The notes under the pieces were generated by a model. The model ran no database searches, had not been told where the DNA came from, and saw nothing but the letters and a program-made list of their open reading frames with translations. From contig CAVSMM010000005.1 of NCBI GenBank assembly GCA_963729165.1, positions 112,252-176,251 of the forward strand: a DNA stretch of 64,000 nt, read 5' to 3'. The translations under genes were made by a program, and so were the position numbers. Positions within the stretch are counted from its first letter, which is position 1, and every line of letters starts with the position of its first letter. This DNA is from JACCZX01 sp963729165. Its GTDB lineage: Bacteria; Pseudomonadota; Gammaproteobacteria; Burkholderiales; Burkholderiaceae_F. Shown here one piece after another: positions 54,060 through 63,043 of this stretch.

Positions 54060-54968
54060 GCGGTTTCGGTCTGGAAGCGGAACGCCGTCGGGGCCTGCTC
54101 TTCGTCTTCGAACGTCACGAGCTCGAACGCCGCTTGGTCGGCAGTCAGTGCACGCAACAGCCTGTTATTAATGGCATGACCCGACTTATGCGCCACATAG
54201 GATGCGATCAACGGGTAGCCAAGCACCGCGAGATCCCCAATCGCATCGAGCATCTTGTGCTTGGCGATTTCGTCGCCGGCGCGTAGCCCGTCGGCGTTTA
54301 GAACCCGGTACTCGTCCATCACGATCGCGTTTTCAAAGCTGCCGCCGATGGCCAAACCCGCCTTGCGCAGCGCTTCGACATCGTTGACAAATCCGAACGT
54401 TCGCGCGCGCGAAACCTCCTTGATGTACGAGTCGCGCGCGAAATCGACCTCCACGATCTGCTCGGTAGCGTCGATCGCCGGGTGATTGAACGCGATCGAA
54501 AACTTCAGCTTGAAACCGAAGTAGGGTTCCAGCCGCGCCCACGCGTCGCCGTCGCGAAACTCGACCGGTTTGACCACCCGCGCAAACTTCTTCGGCGCTT
54601 TCAGCTCGCTAATTCCAGCCGCTTGTATAAGAAACACGAAGCTCGCGGCGCTACCGTCCATGATCGGAATTTCGGGTGCATCGACATCGACGTAGCAGTT
54701 ATCGATTCCCAAGCCCAGCCAGAGCGCTCATCAAGTGCTCGATGGTCGCCACCCTGACGTCGCCCATCCCGATCGTCGTCGCCATGCGGGTATCGACGAC
54801 GTTTTCCGGCTTCAGAGGGATGTCAACCGGCGGATCGAGATCTACCCGCCGGAACACCACACCGGTGTCGGCCGCAGCCGGCCGCAGGGCCAACTTGACT
54901 TTGGTGCCGCTGTGCAAGCCGATGCCGACCGCGCGCGCGATCTGCTTCAATGTGCGCTGTTTAACCAT
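54056..54968 (-). CDS. lpxC: UDP-3-O-acyl-N-acetylglucosamine deacetylase (apparent +1 frameshift near 54708)
   Basis: Committed, zinc-dependent step of lipid A synthesis. N-terminal part MVKQRTLKQIARAVGIGLHS to EHLMSALAGLG, with the first zinc His in TIEHLMSA. One extra base in GGGAATCG near 54708 makes the sequenced frame stop two codons later. The next frame continues IDNCYVDVDAPEIPIMDGSA, then RARTFGFVNDVEALRKAGLA, zinc ligands in HKMLDAIGDLAVLG and the base His in AHKSGHAINNRLL. The corrected length is 303 residues, as expected. The gene is essential in most Gram-negatives, so a true null allele is unlikely. Confidence 0.93.
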
Positions 54969-54989
54969 GGGCTCGAAGTTTACTGCCGC

Positions 54990-56172
54990 CTAGTCAGCCT
55001 GCTTCCTTAAAAAGGCGGGAATGTCATACCGGTCGGACCCTGTGTCTTCCATCGCCGCTACTCGGGTCTGCGCCGACTCACGTGTGCGCCAGATCGCCGG
55101 CTTCTCGAAATCGCTGTAGTCGGAAGAAGAGCCATGGGAGGCTGTGACAGGCACAGTCATACGGCGTGTTGTCGGTGCCGGTGCGCACGACAGTGAACGG
55201 CGTCGATTGCTTCTTCGAAGCGGCGCGACCGAGGCCGGTTGCCACGACCGTAACGCGCAGGCCGTCTCCGATCGATTCATCGCATACGGTGCCAAAGATC
55301 ACCGTTGCGTCGTCTGCCGCAAACGCCCGAATCGTGTTCATCACCTCGCGTGTCTCCTTCATCTTCAATGATGAAGACGCCGTGATGTTAACCAGCACAC
55401 CCCGTGCCCCCGATAGGTCGACACCTTCGAGTAACGGGCTCGCAACGGCTTGCTCCGCCGCTATCCGCGCGCGGTCAAGCCCCGAGGCCAAAGCGGTTCC
55501 CATCATCGCCTTGCCCTGCTCGCTCATCACCGTTTTCACATCCTCGAAATCGACGTTCACCAATCCCGGAACATTGATGATTTCCGCGATCCCTGCGCAT
55601 GCGTTATGCAGTACATCATCGGCGGCCCTGAAACACTCGGCCATCTCGGCGTCTTCACCCATCACTTCTTCGAGCTTGTTGTTCAGAATGACGATCAGCG
55701 AGTGCACCGTGTCTTCGAGCTGCGTGACGCCGGTTTCAGCGAGCTTCATACGTCTTGGCCCCTCGAACTCGAACGGCTTCGATACGACCGCAACCGTCAG
55801 AATTCCAAGTTCCTTCGCAATCTCCGCAAACACCGGTGCCGCGCCGGTGCCGGTACCACCCCCCATGCCCGCCGTAATGAAAACCATGTGAGCGCCGCGC
55901 AGCGCGTCGGCAATTCGATCTCTCGCTTCCTCGGCTGCGGCGCGACCCATTTCAGGACGGCTGCCTGCGCCGAGCCCCGTTCTGCCGAGTTGCAGGATGT
56001 TCTTGGATGACGATCGAGCAAGCGCCTGGTGATCGGTGTTGGCGCAGATGAATTCCACGCCCTGCACGCCGCGCGCGATCATGTGCTGAACCGCATTGCC
56101 TCCCGCACCGCCGACGCCAACTACTTTGATGATCGTGCCGCGCGTTTCTGTCTCAAGAATTTCGAAACTCAT
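54990..56172 (-). CDS. ftsZ: Cell division GTPase FtsZ (apparent +1 frameshift near 55155)
   Basis: Tubulin homologue forming the division ring. The GTPase domain is complete: IIKVVGVGGAGGNAVQHM, ICANTDHQAL, signature ITAGMGGGTGTGAAPVFAEI, and the synergy region NVDFEDVKTVM. After TGTDNTPYD one extra base at about 55155 diverts the frame into an unrelated ending at 55078. The correct continuation VPVTASHGSSSDYSDFEKP is in the next frame and ends with the C-terminal peptide YDIPAFLRKQAD, which binds FtsA, ZipA and ZapD-type partners. The corrected length is 393. Loss of this tail would normally be lethal. Confidence 0.94.
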
Positions 56173-56279
56173 GTTGCCTCCTGCTTAGACAAGTTAAGTA
56201 CATCCATTCGAAACGCGCAAAGCCAAAAGCACAGCAGCACTTGGCATTGGACGCTCCACCGTCAAAATTACTTCTGCCA

Positions 56280-57512
56280 TCAAAAATTCCCCACGACCCA
56301 TTCCTTCATGCGTTTCATCGTTTGCTTAAACGAGCCTGTCTGTTGCGCGAGCTTGCGACCGCGCAGACGTTGTGAATGCGCCTCCACCAGCAAACCCATT
56401 GCTGTTGCGAAGCGCGGATTGCGAACCACGTCTGACAGCGAGCCGGTGTAGTTCGGCCAGCCGATGCGAGCCGGCTTTAAGAACACGTCTTCAGCCAACT
56501 CGGTCATACCGGGCAGCAAGCTGGTGCCGCCGGTCAGCACAATGCCGGACGACAGCAACTCTTCGTAACCGGATTCGCGCACGACTTGCTGCGTCAGCGT
56601 GAACAGTTCTTCGACCCTGGGCTCGATCACTGCGGCGAGCGATTGGCGCGACAGCAGCCTGGACCGCGATCGCCAAGCCCAGGGATTTCTATCTTTTCGT
56701 TTGGATCGGCCAAGCACTTCCTTCGCGACACCCCAGCGCAGCTTGATGTCCTCGGCGTCCGGAATCGGCGTGCGTAGCGCCATCGCGATGTCGTTCGTGA
56801 TCTGATCGCCTGCGATCGGAATGATCGCGGTATGTCGAATCGCACCGCCGGTGAAAATGGCGATATCAGTCGTGCCGCCACCAATATCGACGAGCGCAAC
56901 TCCGAGCTCTTTCTCATCGGATGTCAGTGCCGACAGTGACGATGCCAGTGGCTGCAGGATCAGATCCTGCACTTCGAGTCCACAGCGGCGTACGCACTTG
57001 ATGATGTTCTGCGCGGCGGAAACCGCGCCGGTAACGATGTGCACGCGCACCTCGAGCCGCACTCCGCTCATGCCGATCGGCTCGCGAATGTCTTCCTGGC
57101 CATCGACGATGAACTCCTGCGTCAGCACATGCAGCACCTGCTGATCGGTCGGAATGTTCACCGCCTTCGCGGTCTCGATCACTCTTGCGACGTCCGCCGC
57201 GGCGACTTCGCGATCCTTGATCGCTACCATCCCGCTCGAGTTGAAGCTCTTGATGTGACTGCCGGCAATGCCGGTGAACACGTCGCGAATCTGACACGCG
57301 GCCATCAGCTCGGCTTCCTCTAGCGCCCGGCGTATCGATTGCACGGTTGCCTCGATGTTGACCACGACGCCTTTGCGCAAGCCCTGCGACTCGGCCTGGC
57401 CGAGGCCGATCACCTGGAATCGGCCATCGGCAAGCACTTCGGCGACAGCGACGACTACTTTCGAGGTGCCGATATCGAGCCCGACGATCAGGTCTTTGCT
57501 TTCGTTTCTCAT
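56280..57512 (-). CDS. ftsA: Cell division protein FtsA (compensating frameshift pair at about 56712 and 56660)
   Basis: Actin-fold membrane tether of FtsZ. A 410-residue open frame begins DLIVGLDIGTSKVVVAVAEV, with GIAGSHIKSFNSSGMVAIKD, LVDIGGGTTDIAIFTGGAIR and LLSSGIVLTGGTSLLPGM. Between KEVLG and LLSRQSLAAVIEPRVEEL the encoded residues are unlike the family. The neighbouring frame there reads LADPNEKIEIPGLGDRGP, the conserved sequence. One extra base near 56712 and one missing near 56660 therefore swap 17 residues while leaving the rest in frame. The C-terminal amphipathic segment (FKQTMKRMKEWVVGNF) is present. The start overlaps the ftsQ stop as ATGA. Confidence 0.92.
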   Translation of the reverse strand: MRNESKDLIVGLDIGTSKVVVAVAEVLADGRFQVIGLGQAESQGLRKGVVVNIEATVQSIRRALEEAELMAACQIRDVFTGIAGSHIKSFNSSGMVAIKDREVAAADVARVIETAKAVNIPTDQQVLHVLTQEFIVDGQEDIREPIGMSGVRLEVRVHIVTGAVSAAQNIIKCVRRCGLEVQDLILQPLASSLSALTSDEKELGVALVDIGGGTTDIAIFTGGAIRHTAIIPIAGDQITNDIAMALRTPIPDAEDIKLRWGVAKEVLGRSKRKDRNPWAWRSRSRLLSRQSLAAVIEPRVEELFTLTQQVVRESGYEELLSSGIVLTGGTSLLPGMTELAEDVFLKPARIGWPNYTGSLSDVVRNPRFATAMGLLVEAHSQRLRGRKLAQQTGSFKQTMKRMKEWVVGNF

Positions 57513-58287
57513 GGCCGGACCGTGCGCTCTGATTTCACTGGTTTTGCAGCGCTCGACACCGCCAAGCCGCTGGCGTAACGCGCGTCGATTCGGGTCGGCG
57601 CGCCGCCGAGTTGCGCGATGACCAGCGGGTAAGCGGCAACGACCTGCGCCACGCGCTCGGTGAGCGGTAGCGCGGCACGATCCCGGCCGAGCTCGACGTG
57701 AAGAGTGTCAGATTGTTTGACGTCTTCGCGCGGCGATGGAACCAGGCGCAACGACCAAGCCTTGCGATCCGAGATGTCGATCGCAGCAATGTGCAGCGAC
57801 AAGGGCGCAAATTGCGCCGAAAGTTCGTAGTAGCGCCGCGCGGCGTCCTTCGCCGCGCTAAACGGTCCGCTGAACTCCGGGAGCTGGCCGTACATCTCCG
57901 CCTCGTCGGGATTAGCGACGAAAAGCTCGCCGCGATCGGACAACAGCCGTCCGTCTTCCCAAACACCCAACGCTCGATGTTCGGTCAACGTCACCAGCAG
58001 CCGGTCGGGCCATACACGGCGCACCGAAGCTTGAGCAACCCACGGCACCATCTCCAACAGCCGGCGCGTGTCCTCCAGCCTCATCGTGAAGTAGTTGCCT
58101 CGCAGGCGGCCTGCCAATGCTGTGCGGACCGACAAAGCCGTCACGTGACGCAGATCCCCGCGAACGTCGACTCGCTTCAATTCAAACCCGGGTTGCTGTG
58201 CGAGTCGAGAAGCGCAGCCGCACCAAGACCCAGCACGGCGAGCGCAACAAGCATTGCCGCCAATCGATCCATCGCGGTCGCGCTCAT
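57509..58287 (-). CDS. ftsQ: Cell division protein FtsQ (apparent -1 frameshift near 58197)
   Basis: Bitopic divisome protein. From the ATG at 58287 (MSATAMDRLAAMLVAL) the membrane anchor LVALAVLGLGAAALL is read to DSHSNPG, then the frame stops at a TGA. The next frame gives the POTRA start FELKRVDVRGDLRHVTALSV, then TMRLEDTRRLLEMVPWVAQASVRRVWPDRL and the FtsQ domain. One base is missing around the GGGTTT run (58194-58200); with it, 259 residues. The start overlaps ddlB as ATGA and the end overlaps ftsA. As sequenced, the anchor and periplasmic domain are separated. Confidence 0.88.
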
Positions 58288-59234
58288 GCCGTCGCCCTCT
58301 GATCCAGCGTCGCGAGCGACAGAATGCGAAGCGCGAGGTCTTCATAACTGATGCCTGTAGCACGCGCGGCCATTGGCACCAGTGAGTGACTCGTCATGCC
58401 TGGCGACGTGTTGAGCTCGAGCAAATACGGCTCATTGCGGCGGCTCAGCATGATGTCGATGCGCCCCCAGCCTCGGGCACCGAGCGCGTTGTAGGCCCGC
58501 ACGGAAAGATTACGAATCGTTGCGCTCAGCGCCGCGTCGATCGGAGCCGGACACAGGTACTTGGTTTCTTCGCCGAAGTATTTGTTGTGATAGTCGTAGT
58601 TCGCATCAGGAGCGCGGATTTCCACCAGCGGCAACGCCTCCGCCTCGGCGTCCTGGCCGAGAATTGCGCAAGTCAACTCCTGACCGTCGATGAATTCTTC
58701 CGCCAACACGACATCGTCGTACTTGCGCGCCAACTCGAACGCCTCGGCCATGCCTGAATAGCCGCGTACGCGCGAGATGCCGATCGTCGAGCCTTCATTG
58801 GGTGGCTTGATGATTAACGGCAGACGTAGCTCATCGGCAACTTCGTTCAAGTGCGTTTGCTGACCGGACTCGACCACGCGGTAGCGCGGCGTCGGCAACT
58901 TGTGGGTCTCCCATATGCGTTTGGTAAATACCTTGTCGATGGCAAGCGCCGACGCCTGGACTCCGCTGCCGGTATACGGAATTCGCAGCGTTTCGAGCAC
59001 GCCCTGAATCGAACCGTCCTCACCGCCTCGCCCGTGCAGTGCAATGAACACGCGGTCGAATTTCGCCGCCTCGAGTTCGCCCAGCGATTGCGTACCTGGA
59101 TCGAACGCATGCGCGTCGACACCGCGCGCACGCAAGGCATTCAATACGCCCGTGCCGGACATGATCGACACTTCGCGCTCCGACGAGCGGCCGCCGAACA
59201 GCACACCGACCTTGCCGAAGTCAGAGCCATTCAT
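58284..59234 (-). CDS. ddlB: D-alanine--D-alanine ligase
   Basis: ATP-grasp enzyme making the D-Ala-D-Ala dipeptide for murein. It is 316 residues. Motifs are VGVLFGGRSSEREVSIMSG, FIALHGRGGEDGSIQGVLE, IPYTGSGVQASALAIDK, KPPNEGSTIGISRV, and the metal-site block LLELNTSPGMTSHSLVP. It is in the dcw cluster, overlapping murC upstream and ftsQ downstream by four bases each. Confidence 0.97.
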   Translation of the reverse strand: MNGSDFGKVGVLFGGRSSEREVSIMSGTGVLNALRARGVDAHAFDPGTQSLGELEAAKFDRVFIALHGRGGEDGSIQGVLETLRIPYTGSGVQASALAIDKVFTKRIWETHKLPTPRYRVVESGQQTHLNEVADELRLPLIIKPPNEGSTIGISRVRGYSGMAEAFELARKYDDVVLAEEFIDGQELTCAILGQDAEAEALPLVEIRAPDANYDYHNKYFGEETKYLCPAPIDAALSATIRNLSVRAYNALGARGWGRIDIMLSRRNEPYLLELNTSPGMTSHSLVPMAARATGISYEDLALRILSLATLDQRATA

Positions 59235-60622
59235 TCGGCGCCGCCTCCCGTCAGCTTCGACGCGAGCTGACCGATCGAGCCGGCACCCATTGCAATCACC
59301 ACATCGCCGTCGCGCACGACATCGAGCAGCGCCGCCGGCAAGTCGTCGATCGATTCGACAAAGATCGGTTCGATCTTCCCAGCCACTCGAATCGCGCGTG
59401 CAAGAGCGCGTCCGTCCGCCAAGACGATCGGTGCCTCGCCGGCCGGGTAGACGTCCGTCAATAGCAATACATCAGCAGTCGCCAGCACGCGCACGAAATC
59501 TTCGAAGCTGTCGCGGGTGCGCGTGTAACGATGGGGCTGAAAAGCAAGCACGATGCGGCGGTTCGGAAACGCACCGCGCGCCGCCTGCAATGTGGCTGTG
59601 GCCTCCGCCGGATGGTGTCCGTAGTCATCGATCAGCGTGAAGTGACCGCCGCTCGGCGTTGGCAGATCGCCGTGTCGGGCGAACCGGCGGCTAACGCCGG
59701 TGAACTCTGCAAGCGCGTCCTTGATCGCCGAGTCCGGAACGCCGAGCTCAATGCCAACGGCGATTGCAGCCAGCGCATTTGCAACGTTATGCATGCCAGG
59801 CAGGTTCAGCGTGATGTCCAACGCTGCGGAACCCTCACGCGCTACGCGGAATTTCATCTGCGTCCCGTGTGCATGCGCATCAAAAGCGCGGACCTGCGAG
59901 TCCTCAGCAAAACCGTAGGTCAGCAGCGGCTTGCGCACCAACGGCAGGATCTCGCGCACGTTCGGGTCGTCGATACACACGATCGCCCGCCCGTAGAACG
60001 GCAGCCGCGACAGGAAATCGATGAACGCTTGCCGCAGCCGCGAGAAGTCGTGCCCGTAGGTTTCCATGTGATCGTTGTCGATGTTGGTCACAACGGCCAG
60101 CACAGGATTCAAATTCAAGAACGAGGCGTCGGACTCGTCCGCCTCGACCACGATGTAATCGCCGCTTCCCAGCCGTGCACTCGAGCCGGCGGAGTTCAGG
60201 CGGCCGCCGATTACGAAGGTCGGATCAAGGCCGCCGGCAGCAAGCACACTCGCGACCAGGCTTGTCGTCGTTGTCTTGCCGTGCGTTCCAGCGATGGCAA
60301 TGCCCTGCTTCAAGCGCATAAGCTCTGCCAGCATCACAGCGCGCGGAACGATTGGAATGCGCTTCGTTCGTGCTTCTTGAACTTCCGGGTTGTCTTCAGC
60401 GACCGCCGTCGAAACCACAACGGCATCGGCGCCGTTAACGTTTTGCGCGTGATGGCCATGACTGACGATCGCATTTAGCTTCGCCAGCCGCCGCGTTGTC
60501 GCCGTGGATGCGACATCAGACCCGCTGACTTGATATCCGAGCGTCAGCAGCACTTCGGCAATGCCCGACATGCCGCTGCCGCCGATGCCGACAAAGTGAA
60601 TGTGTTTAACGGCGTGCTTCAT
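59231..60622 (-). CDS. murC: UDP-N-acetylmuramate--L-alanine ligase
   Basis: Adds L-Ala to UDP-MurNAc. The start is the ATG at 60622 (MKHAVKHIHFVGIGGSGMSG), just after the murG stop, giving 463 residues. Mur ligase motifs are IAGTHGKTTTTSLVASV, VVEADESDASFLNLNP, TNIDNDHMETYGHDF (diagnostic of MurC), DDYGHHPAEATATL and FQPHRYTRTRDSFEDF. The paralogous mpl lies in the same window. Confidence 0.97.
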   Translation of the reverse strand: MKHAVKHIHFVGIGGSGMSGIAEVLLTLGYQVSGSDVASTATTRRLAKLNAIVSHGHHAQNVNGADAVVVSTAVAEDNPEVQEARTKRIPIVPRAVMLAELMRLKQGIAIAGTHGKTTTTSLVASVLAAGGLDPTFVIGGRLNSAGSSARLGSGDYIVVEADESDASFLNLNPVLAVVTNIDNDHMETYGHDFSRLRQAFIDFLSRLPFYGRAIVCIDDPNVREILPLVRKPLLTYGFAEDSQVRAFDAHAHGTQMKFRVAREGSAALDITLNLPGMHNVANALAAIAVGIELGVPDSAIKDALAEFTGVSRRFARHGDLPTPSGGHFTLIDDYGHHPAEATATLQAARGAFPNRRIVLAFQPHRYTRTRDSFEDFVRVLATADVLLLTDVYPAGEAPIVLADGRALARAIRVAGKIEPIFVESIDDLPAALLDVVRDGDVVIAMGAGSIGQLASKLTGGGAE

Positions 60623-60623
60623 C

Positions 60624-61685
60624 TCACGCCGCGACCTTTTCGATGACTGAGGCCACCGTTGCCGTCGCATCGGGCTTGCCAACAGAGCGCGCAGCCTGTG
60701 CCATTGCTAACAATCGATCCCTCGTTAGCGAATGCAACAGGTCGGCGAGCTTCGGTGCACTGAGCTCAGCCTGCGGCAGATGAATGGCGGCGCCTCGAGC
60801 AGCCATGAACTCGGCATTTGCCCGCTGATGCGACGTGGTAGAGACAACAAGCGGGACCAGCACGCTCGCCACTCCGCCCGCCGCGAGCTCCGACACGGTA
60901 ATCGCCCCCGCACGACAAACGACCAGGTCGGCCTTCGTGTAGCGACTCGGCATATCGTCGATGAATGCGACGACTTCGGCATCGACACCGAGCTCCCGGT
61001 AAAGCGCTTGCACCGCCTCGATGTGTTTAGTGCCGCACTGGTGAACGACCTTCGCACGCAAATCCGACGAAACAAGCGCCAGCGCGCGCGGCACGTTTTC
61101 GTTCAGCACCTGTGCACCCAGGCTGCCGCCGATCACAAGCAGTTGCAATGGTCCAGCGCGGCCCGCGTAGCGCTGCTCAGGGGGTGCGATCTGCGCAATC
61201 TCAACGCGTAGCGGGTTGCCGGTGACTAAACCTTTGTCCCCCGCCATCCTTGCGGCCGCCCCATCGAAACCACATAGCACCGCAGATGCCAGTGACTTCA
61301 GCATCTTGGTGGACATCAATGGTGCCGCGTCAGAGTTAAGCAGCACCAGCGGCACGCCGAGCGTGCTTGCTGCCATGCCGGCAGGGACCGCGATGTAGCC
61401 GCCGGTGGAAAACATCAAGCGCGGCTTCCGCGCGCGAATCAACGCACGGCTTTGCCATAAGGCGCGCAGCAGGTAGAACCCGCCGAGCAGCAGCGTCTTG
61501 ATGCCCTTGCCGCGCAAGCCCGCGAAGTCGATCGCATCGAATGCAATTCCGCGCGGCTCGACGAGCTGGCGTTCCATGCCGACACGCGTACCAAGCCAGC
61601 TCACCGACCACCCTCGAGCGAGCAGCGCCTCTGCAACGGCGAGTCCAGGCATCACGTGGCCGCCGGTGCCCGCCGCGACGACCAT
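60624..61685 (-). CDS. murG: Undecaprenyl-diphospho-muramoylpentapeptide N-acetylglucosaminyltransferase
   Basis: Transfers GlcNAc to lipid I at the inner leaflet, making lipid II. It is 353 residues from the ATG at 61685. GT28 motifs are VVAAGTGGHVMPGLAVAEAL, LMFSTGGYIAVPAGMAAST, QLLVIGGSLGAQVLNENVP, FIDDMPSRYTKADLVVCRAG and ITVSELAAGGVASVLVPL. A TTG nine codons upstream is an alternative start matching family N-termini slightly better. The frame upstream is ftsW shadow. Confidence 0.96.
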   Translation of the reverse strand: MVVAAGTGGHVMPGLAVAEALLARGWSVSWLGTRVGMERQLVEPRGIAFDAIDFAGLRGKGIKTLLLGGFYLLRALWQSRALIRARKPRLMFSTGGYIAVPAGMAASTLGVPLVLLNSDAAPLMSTKMLKSLASAVLCGFDGAAARMAGDKGLVTGNPLRVEIAQIAPPEQRYAGRAGPLQLLVIGGSLGAQVLNENVPRALALVSSDLRAKVVHQCGTKHIEAVQALYRELGVDAEVVAFIDDMPSRYTKADLVVCRAGAITVSELAAGGVASVLVPLVVSTTSHQRANAEFMAARGAAIHLPQAELSAPKLADLLHSLTRDRLLAMAQAARSVGKPDATATVASVIEKVAA

Positions 61686-61753
61686 CAAGTGATGGAGCAA
61701 CTTACCCTCGCGCTGCGCGCTCGGGAGTTCGCCCTTCGAGCGGCCCGTCGAGC

Positions 61754-63043
61754 TCACGTACGCCCTCCACGCATCAGCACTCTGTTCTCTCGATCGACGC
61801 GCAGCAGGATTGCAATCGCCACCAGCGTCGACAGCAGCGCCGACCCGCCGTAGCTCATCAGCGGCAGCGTCAGGCCTTTGGTCGGCAGCAATCCGGTAGC
61901 GACGCCGACGTTGATAAAGGTCTGCACGCCGATCCAAAGGCCCACGCCTTGCGCAACCAGGCCTGCGAACGTGCGCTCGAGTGCGATCGCTTGTCGGCCA
62001 ATCTCGAAGGCGCGTTTGACCAGCCAGTAAAAGAGCACAACGACGGTCGCCACTCCAACCAGGCCAAGTTCTTCGCCGAGCACCGCGAGAATAAAGTCGG
62101 TATGCGCCTCGGGCAGGTAGTGCAGCTTTTCGACGCTGCCGCCGAGCCCAACACCAAACCATTCGCCTCGTCCGAACGCGATCAGCGAGTGCGACAGTTG
62201 ATATGCCTTGCCAAGTGCATTGCCCTCGGACCACGGATCGAGGTAGGCAAAGATGCGTTCGCGCCTCCACGGTGACAGCCAAATGACGAGCACGAACACC
62301 GAAGCGAGCGCGGCGGTAATTCCGGTGAACAATCGGCCATTGACGCCGCCAAGAAACAAAATCCCCATGCTGATGGTCACAATCACGCCGAATGCTCCCA
62401 AGTCGGGCTGCAATAGCAGCAGCACGCCAATCGCACCCATCACGAACGCCATCGGCAAAAATCCCTTGCCGAAATGATTCATGTAGTCCTGCTTGCGCAC
62501 CGTGAAGTTGGCGGCGTACAGCACACACGCGACCTTCATCAATTCCGACGGCTGCAGGTTTAGGATTCCGAGCGGTATCCAGCGCTTCGCGCCATTCACG
62601 CCCTTGCCCGCACCCGGAATCAGCACGATCACCAGCAACGCAAGCGCACCGACGAACACGAAGGGCGCTAGACGTTGCCACACTCCGATCGGGATTTGAA
62701 ACGCGATCACCGCCGCACAGAACGCGATGCCGAGCGACAACAGATGCCGTAATAGAAAATGCGTCGGCGCTACGTTGTAGCGTGGCGAATCGGCCAGCGA
62801 TATCGATGCCGAGTACACCATCACGGTGCCGATCATTAGCAGTGTGACGACGACAGCGACCAGCGGGCCGTCAATCGCCGGCAACGCGGCAGGTCGCATC
62901 GAGACGCTTGCACGATGGTTGAAACTTGCGCTGCTCAGGCCGACCAATGAACCGGCGAGCGCGAACGCAGCGGGCGCGGCACGCCCGTGGCGCTCTCGCT
63001 TGCCAAACGTGCCCCGTAGCTTTGCTGACAGCCCGCTCAACAT
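61754..63043 (-). CDS. ftsW: Divisome glycosyltransferase FtsW
   Basis: SEDS-family polytopic protein that polymerises septal murein with FtsI. It is 429 residues with about ten membrane segments. It has an extended basic N-terminus (residues 1-55), then LVAVVVTLLMIGTVMVYSAS, GAKRWIPLGILNLQPSELMK, LLLQPDLGAFGVIV, GEWFGVGLGGSVEKLHYLPE (with the HTDFI block) and LPLMSYGGSALLSTLVAI. The ATG overlaps the murD stop by seven bases. Confidence 0.96.
   Translation of the reverse strand: MLSGLSAKLRGTFGKRERHGRAAPAAFALAGSLVGLSSASFNHRASVSMRPAALPAIDGPLVAVVVTLLMIGTVMVYSASISLADSPRYNVAPTHFLLRHLLSLGIAFCAAVIAFQIPIGVWQRLAPFVFVGALALLVIVLIPGAGKGVNGAKRWIPLGILNLQPSELMKVACVLYAANFTVRKQDYMNHFGKGFLPMAFVMGAIGVLLLLQPDLGAFGVIVTISMGILFLGGVNGRLFTGITAALASVFVLVIWLSPWRRERIFAYLDPWSEGNALGKAYQLSHSLIAFGRGEWFGVGLGGSVEKLHYLPEAHTDFILAVLGEELGLVGVATVVVLFYWLVKRAFEIGRQAIALERTFAGLVAQGVGLWIGVQTFINVGVATGLLPTKGLTLPLMSYGGSALLSTLVAIAILLRVDRENRVLMRGGRT

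Noticed and set aside
5973..56712. Programmed +1 frameshifting with a shared slippery motif
   Set aside because: The sequences at the extra bases (CTG-A-GTC, TCC-A-CTA, GAG-A-ATC, CGA-G-TTT, GAC-T-GTG and others) share no heptamer, no consistent stop codon in the zero frame and no common downstream structure.
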